Assembly: GCF_008704655.1 (NCBI RefSeq)
Contig: NZ_CP023688.1
Span: 7,136,001-7,200,000 of the forward strand
Source: Streptomyces rimosus
GTDB lineage: Bacteria; Actinomycetota; Actinomycetes; Streptomycetales; Streptomycetaceae
Reading direction: 5' to 3'
Length of the DNA stretch: 64,000 bases
In this document: piece after piece, positions 17,966 through 25,252 of the stretch
Layout: each line of letters begins with the position of its first letter
How positions within the stretch are numbered: the first letter of the stretch is position 1
Notes under the pieces: generated by a model
What the model was told of the DNA's origin: nothing
What the model saw: only the letters and a program-made list of their open reading frames with translations
Databases searched by the model: none
Made by a program: the position numbers and the translations under genes

Positions 17966-19414
17966 GTGCCCGCACGCATCAAGAACGCCCTGATCTGGGT
18001 CTTCGGTGCCCTCGGCGGCATCCTGTGGGGCTATGACACCGGCGTCATCTCCGGCGCCATGCTCTTCATCAAGAACGACATCGCGCTGACCCCGCTCCTG
18101 GAAGGCATGGTCGTCTCCGGCCTGCTGGTCGGCGCGATGCTCGGCGCGGGCCTGTCCGGGCGGCTGTCCGACTCCTGGGGCCGGCGCCGGCTGATCCTCG
18201 CCGCCTCCGCCGTCTTCATCGCCGGCACCCTCGGCGCCGCGCTGTCCGCCACCCCCTGGACGCTGATCGCCTTCCGCTTCGTGCTCGGCATCGGCGTGGG
18301 CATCGCCTCCGTCGTCGTACCGCTGTATCTGACGGAGCTGGCGCCCAAGCACCTGCGCGGCGGCCTGACCTCACTGATGCAGCTGCTGGTCACGGTCGGC
18401 ATCTTCCTCGCGTACGTCACCGACTACCTGCTCGCCGGGGCCGAGGCGTGGCGCTGGATGATCGGCCTGGGCGTGGTGCCCGCCGCGATCCTCGCGCTCG
18501 GCATCGTCACCCAGCCCGAAAGCCCCCGCTGGCTGGTCGGCAAGGGCCGCAACGACGAGGCGCGGCAGGTACTGACGCGGCTGCGCGGCGCGGGCGGCAC
18601 GGCCGACACGGAACTGGCCGAGATCGAGGAGACCGAGCGCATCGAGCGGGCCGAGAGCCGGTCGCTGACCCTCAAGGATCTCGCCTCGCCCCGGCTGCGG
18701 CCGGTCCTGCTGGTCGGGATGCTGCTGGTCTTCTTCCAGAACTTCGTCGGCATCAACACGATCATCTACTACGCGCCGACGCTGCTCACCGACATCGGCT
18801 TCGGCTCCGACGGCGCGATCCTCGCCAACGTCGGCATAGGGCTGCTCAACATGCTGATGACGCTGCCCGCCATGCGCCTGATCGACCGCAAGGGCCGCAA
18901 ACCGCTGCTCCTGTACGGCGCGCTCGGCATGTGTGCGGCGATGCTCGTACTGGCCGTCACCAACCTGTCCGGCCTCGGATACGGGGCAGCCCTGTCCGCC
19001 CTCACCCTCTTCGGCATCGCCCTGTACATCGCGTCCTTCGCGGTCTCCTGGGGCCCGGTGCAGTGGGTGATGCTGCCGGAGCTGTTCCCGATGCGCATCC
19101 GGGCCGCCGCGGTGAGCCTGTGCGTGATGTTCAACTGGCTGTTCAACATGGTGGTCTCGCTGGTCTTCCCGTCGCTGCTGCGCGCCTGGGGAGCGGGCGT
19201 GAACTTCCTGTTCTTCGCCGTGACGACGTTCGCCGCCTTCGTCTTCGTACGGAAGCTGCTGCCGGAGACCAAGGGCCGCAGCCTGGAGGAGATCGAACGG
19301 GACCTGCTCAAGGGCCGGGAGGGGCATCTTCCGGACAGTGGGGAGGGCCGGCCGGGGCAGTCCGAAGAGGACGGATCGGTACCGGTATCGTCGGGAGCCG
19401 ACGCCGCACGGTGA
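17966..19414 (+). CDS. Sugar porter family MFS transporter
   Basis: 482 residues, GTG start after GGAAGGGGTGAC. Twelve membrane spans with sugar porter signatures: GGILWGYDTGVISGAM in TM1, GRLSDSWGRRRL in loop 2-3, PESPRWLVGKGRNDEARQVL after TM6, a central-loop ERIERAESRS, QNFVGINTIIYYAP in TM7, RLIDRKGRKPLLL in loop 8-9 and PETKGRSLEEIE after TM12. Likely a proton symporter for the sugar or polyol oxidised by the adjacent dehydrogenase. The C-terminal ~45 residues are a hydrophilic tail. Confidence 0.95.
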   Translation: MPARIKNALIWVFGALGGILWGYDTGVISGAMLFIKNDIALTPLLEGMVVSGLLVGAMLGAGLSGRLSDSWGRRRLILAASAVFIAGTLGAALSATPWTLIAFRFVLGIGVGIASVVVPLYLTELAPKHLRGGLTSLMQLLVTVGIFLAYVTDYLLAGAEAWRWMIGLGVVPAAILALGIVTQPESPRWLVGKGRNDEARQVLTRLRGAGGTADTELAEIEETERIERAESRSLTLKDLASPRLRPVLLVGMLLVFFQNFVGINTIIYYAPTLLTDIGFGSDGAILANVGIGLLNMLMTLPAMRLIDRKGRKPLLLYGALGMCAAMLVLAVTNLSGLGYGAALSALTLFGIALYIASFAVSWGPVQWVMLPELFPMRIRAAAVSLCVMFNWLFNMVVSLVFPSLLRAWGAGVNFLFFAVTTFAAFVFVRKLLPETKGRSLEEIERDLLKGREGHLPDSGEGRPGQSEEDGSVPVSSGADAAR

Positions 19415-19449
19415 CGCAGGGTCGCCGGCCGAGCATCCGGGAGTACGAG

Positions 19450-19860
19450 ATGAGCCAGCCCCCCGCCCGCCGGACCGTGCTGCGAGGGGCCGCGCTCGTC
19501 GGCGCTGCGGGCTTCGGCGTCGCCGCCTGCTCCGGCGGCGGCTCGGACGGCGCGTCCGCGACGCCCGCCGAGCCCGTCACGCTGGGCGCCGCCACCGAGG
19601 TGCCGGTCGGCGGCGCCAAGCTCTACCGCGAGAGCCGGCTGCTGGTCTCGCAGCCCGAAAAAGGCCAGTTCAAGTGCTTCAGCGCCAAGTGCACCCACGC
19701 GGGGTGCGTGCTGGACAAGATCGAGCGCAATCAGGGCAACTGCCCCTGCCACGGCAGCCGCTTCGACGTGACGACCGGCAAGGTCATCCAGGGGCCCGCC
19801 GGCAAGCCGCTGCCGGAGGTGCCGGTCAAGGCGGAGGGCGGCAAGCTGATCGCCGGCTGA
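19450..19860 (+). CDS. Tat-exported Rieske [2Fe-2S] lipoprotein
   Basis: 136 residues. The ATG at 19450 follows CGGGAG and begins a twin-arginine-like signal, RRTVLRGAALVGAAGFGVAAC, whose VAAC is also a lipobox. The mature domain is a small Rieske fold: CTHAGC and CPCHGSRFD provide the two Cys and two His of the cluster, with FDVTTGKVIQGPA after it. It is expected to be anchored outside the membrane and to carry electrons, but no oxidoreductase partner is adjacent. It lies 35 bases after the transporter stop with a different function, so any link to the sugar cassette is only positional. Confidence 0.92.
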   Translation: MSQPPARRTVLRGAALVGAAGFGVAACSGGGSDGASATPAEPVTLGAATEVPVGGAKLYRESRLLVSQPEKGQFKCFSAKCTHAGCVLDKIERNQGNCPCHGSRFDVTTGKVIQGPAGKPLPEVPVKAEGGKLIAG

Positions 19861-19934
19861 GAAGGGGCCGTGGGGCGGCCCCGGCCGGTGACGCTGCGCA
19901 GTTGGCCGGAAACGGACTGCTCGGTGGCAGGGGC

Positions 19935-19964
19935 CTGACAAGGGGCCGGAAGAAGATCTACGAT
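19935..19964 (+). promoter_or_regulatory. Candidate promoter for the ImmA-like/membrane pair
   Basis: CTGACA (19935-19940), 18-base spacer, TACGAT (19959-19964): five of six bases match the -35 consensus, with a TANNNT -10. It lies ~145 bases before the peptidase start. Confidence 0.5.
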
Positions 19965-20110
19965 CGCACGACGTGGTGCGCCGATGACGCGCGAGGGGGG
20001 CTCGTCGTGCCGGGATCTTCGGGCCGAGGCCCCGTGGGGGCGGCATGACCGAGCGCCGTTACCGGGTCATGTGCCCTCCTGTCCCCACAAGTCATGGAGT
20101 ATCACCCGCG

Positions 20111-20644
20111 ATGCACTGGAGGCGACTGCGCCGCCGCTGCCGGCGCGTGATCGACGGGATACCGCTGCCCGAGCCGTTCTCCGCGCAGGAACTGTGCGCC
20201 CGGCTCGCCGCCGACCGGGACCGCCCGCTGCGGCTGATGACCCTGCCCACCCCGACCGGGCTGGGCATGCCGACCGGCATGTGGCTGGCGACCGAGGAAG
20301 GCGACTACGTCTTCTACGACGGCCGGACCAGCCCGCTCCACCAGGAGCACATCATCCTCCACGAGATCGGCCACCTGGTGTGCGACCACCGCACGGCCGT
20401 CGAGGACCAGCGGCTCTTCAGATACATCGACATCGAGGATCCGCACTCCATCCGGCAGGCGCTGGGCCGCACCCGCTACTCCGACCGGCAGGAGCAGGAG
20501 GCGGAGATGATCGCCAGCCTGATCCTGGAGGGCGCGGGGCGGGTGCCCGCGCCGACGCTGCTGTCCGGCACGCTCGGCGGCCTGGCCTCCGGCATGGGCC
20601 TGCGCGACGCCCGGCACCCGGGAGCGCCGTGTTCACCTGGCTGA
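20111..20644 (+). CDS. ImmA/IrrE-like zinc peptidase family protein
   Basis: 177 residues from the ATG at 20111; upstream in-frame ATGs (20045, 20069) are rejected because codons 20045-20110 lack the GC-rich third positions seen afterwards and a GGAG lies 11 bases before 20111. The zinc-protease motif is in HIILHEIGHLVCDH (HExxH), with a downstream ERQEQEAEMIAS-like segment (SDRQEQEAEMIASLI) supplying the likely third ligand, as in ImmA/IrrE proteins that cleave repressors and in toxin components. No cognate XRE repressor is adjacent. The 3' end overlaps the next gene by 16 bases, so the two are translationally coupled; this pairing with a multi-pass membrane protein recurs in Streptomyces. 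Confidence 0.82.
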   Translation: MHWRRLRRRCRRVIDGIPLPEPFSAQELCARLAADRDRPLRLMTLPTPTGLGMPTGMWLATEEGDYVFYDGRTSPLHQEHIILHEIGHLVCDHRTAVEDQRLFRYIDIEDPHSIRQALGRTRYSDRQEQEAEMIASLILEGAGRVPAPTLLSGTLGGLASGMGLRDARHPGAPCSPG

Positions 20645-21786
20645 CCGACCTGGCCTGGCTGGAGAACGCCGGGATCGTCGCGCTGTGGGCCGTGGTGCTC
20701 GCCCGTGCCCCGCGCGGCCTGACGGACCGGGCGCAGCGGCCCCTGTGGCTGGCCATCGTGATGATCGCGCTGGCCATGTCGATGCACCTGGAGCCGGTCA
20801 CCGCCGTCCTGGCACGGCTGGTGCCCGGCGCGCACTGGGTCGATCTGAGCACCCACCTGTTCAGCATCGTCGACGCCGCCGCCGTGCTGTGGTTCATCTT
20901 CCAGGCGGCGGGACGCCGGCGCCGTACGGTCCTGGTGTTCGGCGCCGCCCTCGCGGTGATGGCGGCGCTCGTCGTCCTGGACGTGACCGGGCCGCCGCAT
21001 CCGCGCAACCAGATCACCCCCTCGCCGGACATCCCGAGCGTGCCGGACGCCTACTGGTACGTCTTCTTCGCCTTCCACCTGACCGCCGACACCACCTGCG
21101 GCATCGTCTGCTGGGCCCAGGGCCGCACCGGCGCGCCCCGGCTGCTGCGGTACGGGCTGCGCCTGTTCGGCACCGGCATCCTGCTGGCGTCCCTGCTGTG
21201 GGTGCTCAAGCTCTGCTACCTGTTCACCCGTTCGCCGGTCTTCGGCCCGCTGTTCTCGCCGGTCACCGGCGTGGAGGCGCTGTTCATCGCGGCGGGCGTG
21301 GCGCTGCCCGTGGTGGCCGGCGTCCGGTGGCTGTGGCGGGACCGTACGGCCTACCGGGGGCTGGCCGTGCTGTGGCGGGAGCTGACGGCGGTGACGCCGG
21401 ACGTGGTCCTCGGGCCGGGCAGCCGGCTGCTCGACGCGGTGCTGCCGCTCCAGCTGCGCCTGTACCGCCGCGTCATCGAGATCCGCGACGCGATGATCGT
21501 GCTGCGCGACTACGTCTCCCCGGCCACCCTCGAAGCGGTCCGCCGGCACGTGGACGGCCAGGCCGTCCCCGGCCACCTGGCCGACGCGCATGTCACCGCC
21601 TGCTGGCTGGCGGCCGCGCTGCACGCCCGGCGCACCGGGGAGGAGCCGCGGGCCCAGACGGTCAACCTCGCGGGCCCCGGCGCGGGCGATCTCGGCGCGG
21701 AGGTCCGGCATCTGCTGCGGATCGCGGATGCCTACCGGTCTCCCGTGGTACGCGCCTACCGGGCGGTACACGTCGACACCGGGTGA
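20629..21786 (+). CDS. MAB_1171c family putative transporter (multi-pass membrane protein)
   Basis: 385 residues from the GTG at 20629 inside the end of the peptidase gene. About seven hydrophobic spans in the first ~240 residues (for example NAGIVALWAVVLARAP, VDAAAVLWFIFQAAG, VLVFGAALAVMAALVVLDV, YWYVFFAFHLTADTTCGIV), then a cytoplasmic helical domain (LWRELTAVTPDVVLGP; LRLYRRVIEIRDAMIVLRDY). This is the layout of the MAB_1171c-type family, annotated as putative transporters without known substrate. Co-occurrence with an ImmA-like peptidase suggests a membrane sensor or signalling partner rather than a simple transporter; that is inference. The sequence does not show a transporter-specific motif. 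Confidence 0.8.
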   Translation: MFTWLTDLAWLENAGIVALWAVVLARAPRGLTDRAQRPLWLAIVMIALAMSMHLEPVTAVLARLVPGAHWVDLSTHLFSIVDAAAVLWFIFQAAGRRRRTVLVFGAALAVMAALVVLDVTGPPHPRNQITPSPDIPSVPDAYWYVFFAFHLTADTTCGIVCWAQGRTGAPRLLRYGLRLFGTGILLASLLWVLKLCYLFTRSPVFGPLFSPVTGVEALFIAAGVALPVVAGVRWLWRDRTAYRGLAVLWRELTAVTPDVVLGPGSRLLDAVLPLQLRLYRRVIEIRDAMIVLRDYVSPATLEAVRRHVDGQAVPGHLADAHVTACWLAAALHARRTGEEPRAQTVNLAGPGAGDLGAEVRHLLRIADAYRSPVVRAYRAVHVDTG

Positions 21787-21847
21787 CGGAGCCGCGCCGC
21801 GGCCCGCCGCCGACGGGCCGCCATCTTCGTACGACGAGAGGAAGACC

Positions 21848-22258
21848 GTGCTCATTGCCTTCGCCCTGACGCCCATGGGCGTGGAGGAGAACGGCGCGGC
21901 GTACGTCGCCGACGCCATCAAGATCATCCGGGAGTCCGGGCTGCCGAACCGCTCGGACTCCATGTACACGATGATCGAGGGGGACTGGGACGAGGTCATG
22001 GACGTCGTCAAGCGCGCGACCGAGGCGGTCGCGGCGCGGGTACCGCGCGTCCAGGTCAGCATCAGGGCCGATGTGTGGCCGGGGATGGACCGCCCGCTCG
22101 ACGGGAAGATCGCCATGCTGGAGCAGCGCGTGGCGCAGAACGCGGCCGCCGCCGACGCGCTGGACGGCAGCGCGGCCGCCGCGGACGCCGACGCTTCGGG
22201 CGTGCCGGCCACCGGCGCTCCGGGCGGGCCGGCCGCCGGCGCGGAGCCCACCCCGTAG
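21848..22258 (+). CDS. MTH1187 family thiamine-binding protein (DUF77)
   Basis: 136 residues from the GTG at 21848, after ACGAGAGGAAG. The first ~95 residues match the YkoF/MTH1187 fold: LIAFALTPMGV, YVADAIKIIRESGL, MYTMIEGDWDEVMDVVKRATE, RVQVSIRADVWPG. These small proteins form tetramers that bind thiamine or HMP-like ligands. The last ~40 residues are an Ala/Gly/Pro-rich tail that is probably disordered. It lies 61 bases downstream of the membrane gene on the same strand and may share its transcript; functional connection unknown. Confidence 0.88.
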   Translation: MLIAFALTPMGVEENGAAYVADAIKIIRESGLPNRSDSMYTMIEGDWDEVMDVVKRATEAVAARVPRVQVSIRADVWPGMDRPLDGKIAMLEQRVAQNAAAADALDGSAAAADADASGVPATGAPGGPAAGAEPTP

Positions 22259-22283
22259 CGGCCCCGCACGGCAGTCGCCCGCC

Positions 22284-23324
22284 TCACCCCCAGTCCCAGC
22301 CGATCCCCACGATCCCGGGCCGTACCCCCTGCTCCACCAGGTGCACGGCCCGGTGCTGCCCGCTCAGCGTCAGCTCCTGCTGCCCCGAGCGCGGCGCGCC
22401 CGCCTTCGTACGGGTGAAGCGGCGGCAGCGCACCGGCAGGGCCGCCTCGTCGAAGCACACCTGGAGGACGTACTGGCCGCCGGCGAAGCGGAAGCCGCGT
22501 ACGTACTCCGCGCTCTGGCCGCCGCTGCCGTCCTCGAAGGTGTAGCCGAAGACATGGGTGTCGCCGGTGCGCAGCCGGACGTCGAAGAGCAGCTCGGCGA
22601 CCACCATCGCGGTCGCGGCGTGCCGGCGGACCCGCCCCAGGCGGCAGTTCTCCCCGGCCGTGACGACCACCCGGGACGTGTCGCAGCCCGCGTCGCCCTG
22701 GTGTATGGCGACGTAGCGGTCCACGCCGTCCCGGTGGGCGCGCACCACCTGGAGGGAGCGGCGGCCGCTCATCTCGCGTCCGGCCCCGATGTGCACCCAT
22801 TCGTGGTGGCCGACCGTGTGCAGTCCCCCATCCGTGGGAGCCTCCAGCTCGGCCAGGAGCTGGTGCAGCACGTCCGAGGGGTCGAAGAGCGTGCGGTAGG
22901 AGCGTGCGGCGGGGCGCTCCTTGGTCTCGGGCCGCTGGCCGCCCTCGGGGACCAGCAGCCGGTGCAGGGACTGCGCGGGCAGCTCCAGGACCTCTTCCAG
23001 GGCCCGTACGGCGCGCAGCGACTCGGGGCGCTGGGGGCGCCGCGCCCCCTGCTGCCAGTAACTCAGGCTGGTCACTCCGACCTTGATCCCGCGCTGCGCC
23101 AGCTTGTGCTGGACGCGGTGCAGGGCCAGCCCGCGGGCGGCCAGGGCGGCCCGCAGCGCCAGGTGGAACGGGCCGGTCTGGAGAATCTGCGTCAGCTCGG
23201 TCAATTGCGGTGATACCGGGACGGGTTCCGGATGTGCCCGGTGCGTCTGAAGTGTGGCCTTCCGGTGTACTTCGTGAAGCTCACGAGGTGTGTGTGATGC
23301 CTGTTGTGTCGTGTGCTGTGTCAT
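22284..23324 (-). CDS. XRE-type helix-turn-helix regulator with C-terminal beta domain
   Basis: 346 residues from the ATG at 23324, preceded by AAGGGTTGGG; the frame is open further upstream but loses coding character and would run into the protease gene. The segment ALRAALAARGLALHRVQHKL followed by VGVTSLSYWQQGARRPQRPES (residues ~55-110) is a Cro/CI-type HTH. The C-terminal ~200 residues (HEWVHIGAGREMSGRRSLQV; RLGRVRRHAATAMVVAELLFD; DTHVFGYTFEDGSG) form a conserved Streptomyces domain of unknown function. It is divergent from the secreted protease gene (238-base gap) and could control it. Family moderately sure, role unknown. Confidence 0.82.
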   Translation of the reverse strand: MTQHTTQQASHTPRELHEVHRKATLQTHRAHPEPVPVSPQLTELTQILQTGPFHLALRAALAARGLALHRVQHKLAQRGIKVGVTSLSYWQQGARRPQRPESLRAVRALEEVLELPAQSLHRLLVPEGGQRPETKERPAARSYRTLFDPSDVLHQLLAELEAPTDGGLHTVGHHEWVHIGAGREMSGRRSLQVVRAHRDGVDRYVAIHQGDAGCDTSRVVVTAGENCRLGRVRRHAATAMVVAELLFDVRLRTGDTHVFGYTFEDGSGGQSAEYVRGFRFAGGQYVLQVCFDEAALPVRCRRFTRTKAGAPRSGQQELTLSGQHRAVHLVEQGVRPGIVGIGWDWG

Positions 23325-23562
23325 CGCCCAACCCTTCGGCGCGCGCGGTGAACGTTCACAACCGGACTTCACACCGTGCGCGGGCCCTGCCTGTCCGCTG
23401 CAGTACGCCGGGCGCGGGCCGTTCACACCCGGGACCGGACGTCCACACCCCCATGTCACCCCGCATTGAAGCGTGTTGACCTGCTCCGGACAACACCCGA
23501 TGCTCCTGACCAGCATCCGGATGCGCTCCTCCGTAACAACCCCCTCGTTCGGGAGGAACGCC

Positions 23563-24195
23563 ATGACCTCGGCACCCCACCGCCGCGGCACACGCCGCAG
23601 ATGGCTGTCGGCAGCGGCACTGTCGGCCGCCGCGCTGACCGCCATACCCGCCGCACCGGCCACCGCCGCGCCCGCCCCCACCGGCACGGCAGCCACGGCC
23701 CCCCACGCCGTCGCGGCCGCCAACCGGCTCAACATCACCATGCAGGCCCAGGAGAAGACCAACTGGTGCTGGGCCGCCTCCGGCAACACCATCGCCACCT
23801 TCTACGGCAGGCGCTACAGCCAGAACCAGTTCTGCAACGCCGCCTTCCGACGGCAGCAGGGCACCACCTGCCCCAACAATCAGGCCACACTCGGCAACGT
23901 GCAGAACGCGCTCGACTGGGCCGGCATCAACCGCGGCTCCTACGTCTCGGGCTACCTGAACTACGGCACCGTACAGAACGAGATCAACGCGGGCCGCCCC
24001 GTCGAGACCCGCATCCAGTGGTCCTCGGGCGGCGGGCACATGCACGTGATCTACGGTTTCGACACCGCGAACAACTGGGTCTACTGGGGCGACCCGTGGG
24101 GCTCCAACAACCGCTACAACTGGGGCGACTACAACTACTACGTCAACGGCAGCGAATTCTCCTGGACCCATTCGCTCTACCGGATCGGAGCCTGA
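23563..24195 (+). CDS. Secreted papain-like cysteine protease (C70/C39-like)
   Basis: 210 residues from the ATG at 23563, with an excellent GGGAGGAACG ribosome site; the frame extends upstream without one. Signal peptide: HRRGTRRRWL, an Ala-rich core, cleavage after ATAAPA (residue ~38). The catalytic Cys lies in QEKTNWCWAASGNTIATFY, the signature of AvrRpt2/C70-like papain folds; the His is in SSGGGHMHVIYGF and the Asn/Asp in VYWGDPWG. Two further Cys (NQFCNAAF, GTTCPNN) may form a disulfide. It should act outside the cell. The next gene begins one base after the stop, indicating translational coupling. Confidence 0.92.
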   Translation: MTSAPHRRGTRRRWLSAAALSAAALTAIPAAPATAAPAPTGTAATAPHAVAAANRLNITMQAQEKTNWCWAASGNTIATFYGRRYSQNQFCNAAFRRQQGTTCPNNQATLGNVQNALDWAGINRGSYVSGYLNYGTVQNEINAGRPVETRIQWSSGGGHMHVIYGFDTANNWVYWGDPWGSNNRYNWGDYNYYVNGSEFSWTHSLYRIGA

Positions 24196-24196
24196 C

Positions 24197-25078
24197 ATGA
24201 CCGAGCGCAGCGCTCCGGCCGCATCCGCCACCGGTCCCGGCACCCCGGCCCGCCGCACCGCCGTACGGGCCGCCGCCACCGGCACGCTCGCCGCCGCCCT
24301 CCTCGGCCTCGCGCCGCAGAGCGCGCTGGCCGCCACCCCCGCGCCGCCGCCCGCACCCGCGATATCGGCCGTCACCGAGGCCCGCGCGGCGGCCACCGCG
24401 CCGGGCACCCTCACGACGCTCTCCCGCTTCTTCGCCCGCGACGGCGCGGTCGCCGCGGCGAAGGCGCAGCCGCGCATCGAGGGGCGGACGGTACCGGTGT
24501 ACGTGCTCTCGCCCGACTTCGTGCGCGGCAAGGCCGGGGCCCCGGTCTCCCGGCTGGAGTTCCTGGCCAGCACCGCGGTCTCCGCCGACGGGCAGAAGGC
24601 GTCCGTGTGGACCGCCCGCAGCCGAGGCGCGTGGAAGGTCGTCAACATCGCGACCGGCGACGACGAGGCCCGCTACAGCGCGGCGGCGGACGGCGGCACC
24701 GTCTTCCAGGAGCCGCAGATCAACGCCTGGTACGAGCAGCGCGGCGACCGCATCCGGCCACTGGACGCCGAGGCGCGCAAGGCCATCGGCGCGGGCGGCA
24801 CCACCGTCGCCGCGTACCAGAAGCGGGTCGCCAAGGCGTACGGCGACAAGCTGCCCGGCTCCGCGTACGACCGGCGCGGCGAGGCGGGCGGCTACGGCCC
24901 GCAGGAGGGCACGGGAAGCGCGGCCGCCGCGGCCCGTCCGCAGCCCGTCGCGGCCGGCGCCGCCGCGGACGACAGCAGCGGCCCGGTGACCGCGGCCTCG
25001 GCCGTGGCGGGCGCCGCCGCGCTGCTCGCCCTCGGCCTCTCCGGGGCGGCGGCGCTGCGCAGGCGCCACAGCCGCTGA
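24197..25078 (+). CDS. Membrane-anchored exported protein coupled to the C70-like protease
   Basis: 293 residues; ATG one base after the protease stop. N-terminal signal peptide (RRTAVRAAATGTLAAALLGL... ending near ALAA, residue ~43), an external domain of ~170 residues without a recognised fold (RFFARDGAVAAAKAQPR; VYVLSPDFVRG; LEFLASTAVSADGQKASVWT; VNIATGDDEARYS), an Ala/Gly-rich stalk, then a C-terminal membrane span (AAALLALGLSGAAALRRR) ending in positively charged RRRHSR. This is the layout of a surface protein anchored by a C-terminal helix. Tight coupling suggests a partner, propeptide-like inhibitor or anchor for the protease. I do not recognise the external domain. Confidence 0.85.
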   Translation: MTERSAPAASATGPGTPARRTAVRAAATGTLAAALLGLAPQSALAATPAPPPAPAISAVTEARAAATAPGTLTTLSRFFARDGAVAAAKAQPRIEGRTVPVYVLSPDFVRGKAGAPVSRLEFLASTAVSADGQKASVWTARSRGAWKVVNIATGDDEARYSAAADGGTVFQEPQINAWYEQRGDRIRPLDAEARKAIGAGGTTVAAYQKRVAKAYGDKLPGSAYDRRGEAGGYGPQEGTGSAAAAARPQPVAAGAAADDSSGPVTAASAVAGAAALLALGLSGAAALRRRHSR

Positions 25079-25111
25079 GGCCCGGCCCGGGGACCGCCCG
25101 CCCCCGGGCCC

Positions 25112-25183
25112 GCACCGGTCCGGACGGGCCCGCCCGCCCGGACCGGTGCCCGCGTCCGCGCCCCGCGCCAGGGGCGCGGACGC
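25112..25183 (+). terminator. Two tandem hairpins before uvrC
   Basis: GCACCGGTCCGG (25112-25123) pairs perfectly with CCGGACCGGTGC (25138-25149). GCGTCCGCGCCCC (25152-25164) pairs perfectly with GGGGCGCGGACGC (25171-25183). They separate the protease unit from the uvrC operon. Confidence 0.7.
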
Positions 25184-25252
25184 CCCCGCCGCACCACCGG
25201 CGCACGCGCCCGCCGCCGCCCGCTGTCACCGCCCCCAAGTAGGGTGGGCGGC

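Noticed and set aside
19984..20628. Upstream extension of the membrane gene through the ImmA-like gene
   Set aside because: The extension reads Arg/Pro-rich sequence out of frame with a peptidase that has a clear HEIGH motif; the GTG at 20629 begins the hydrophobic protein.
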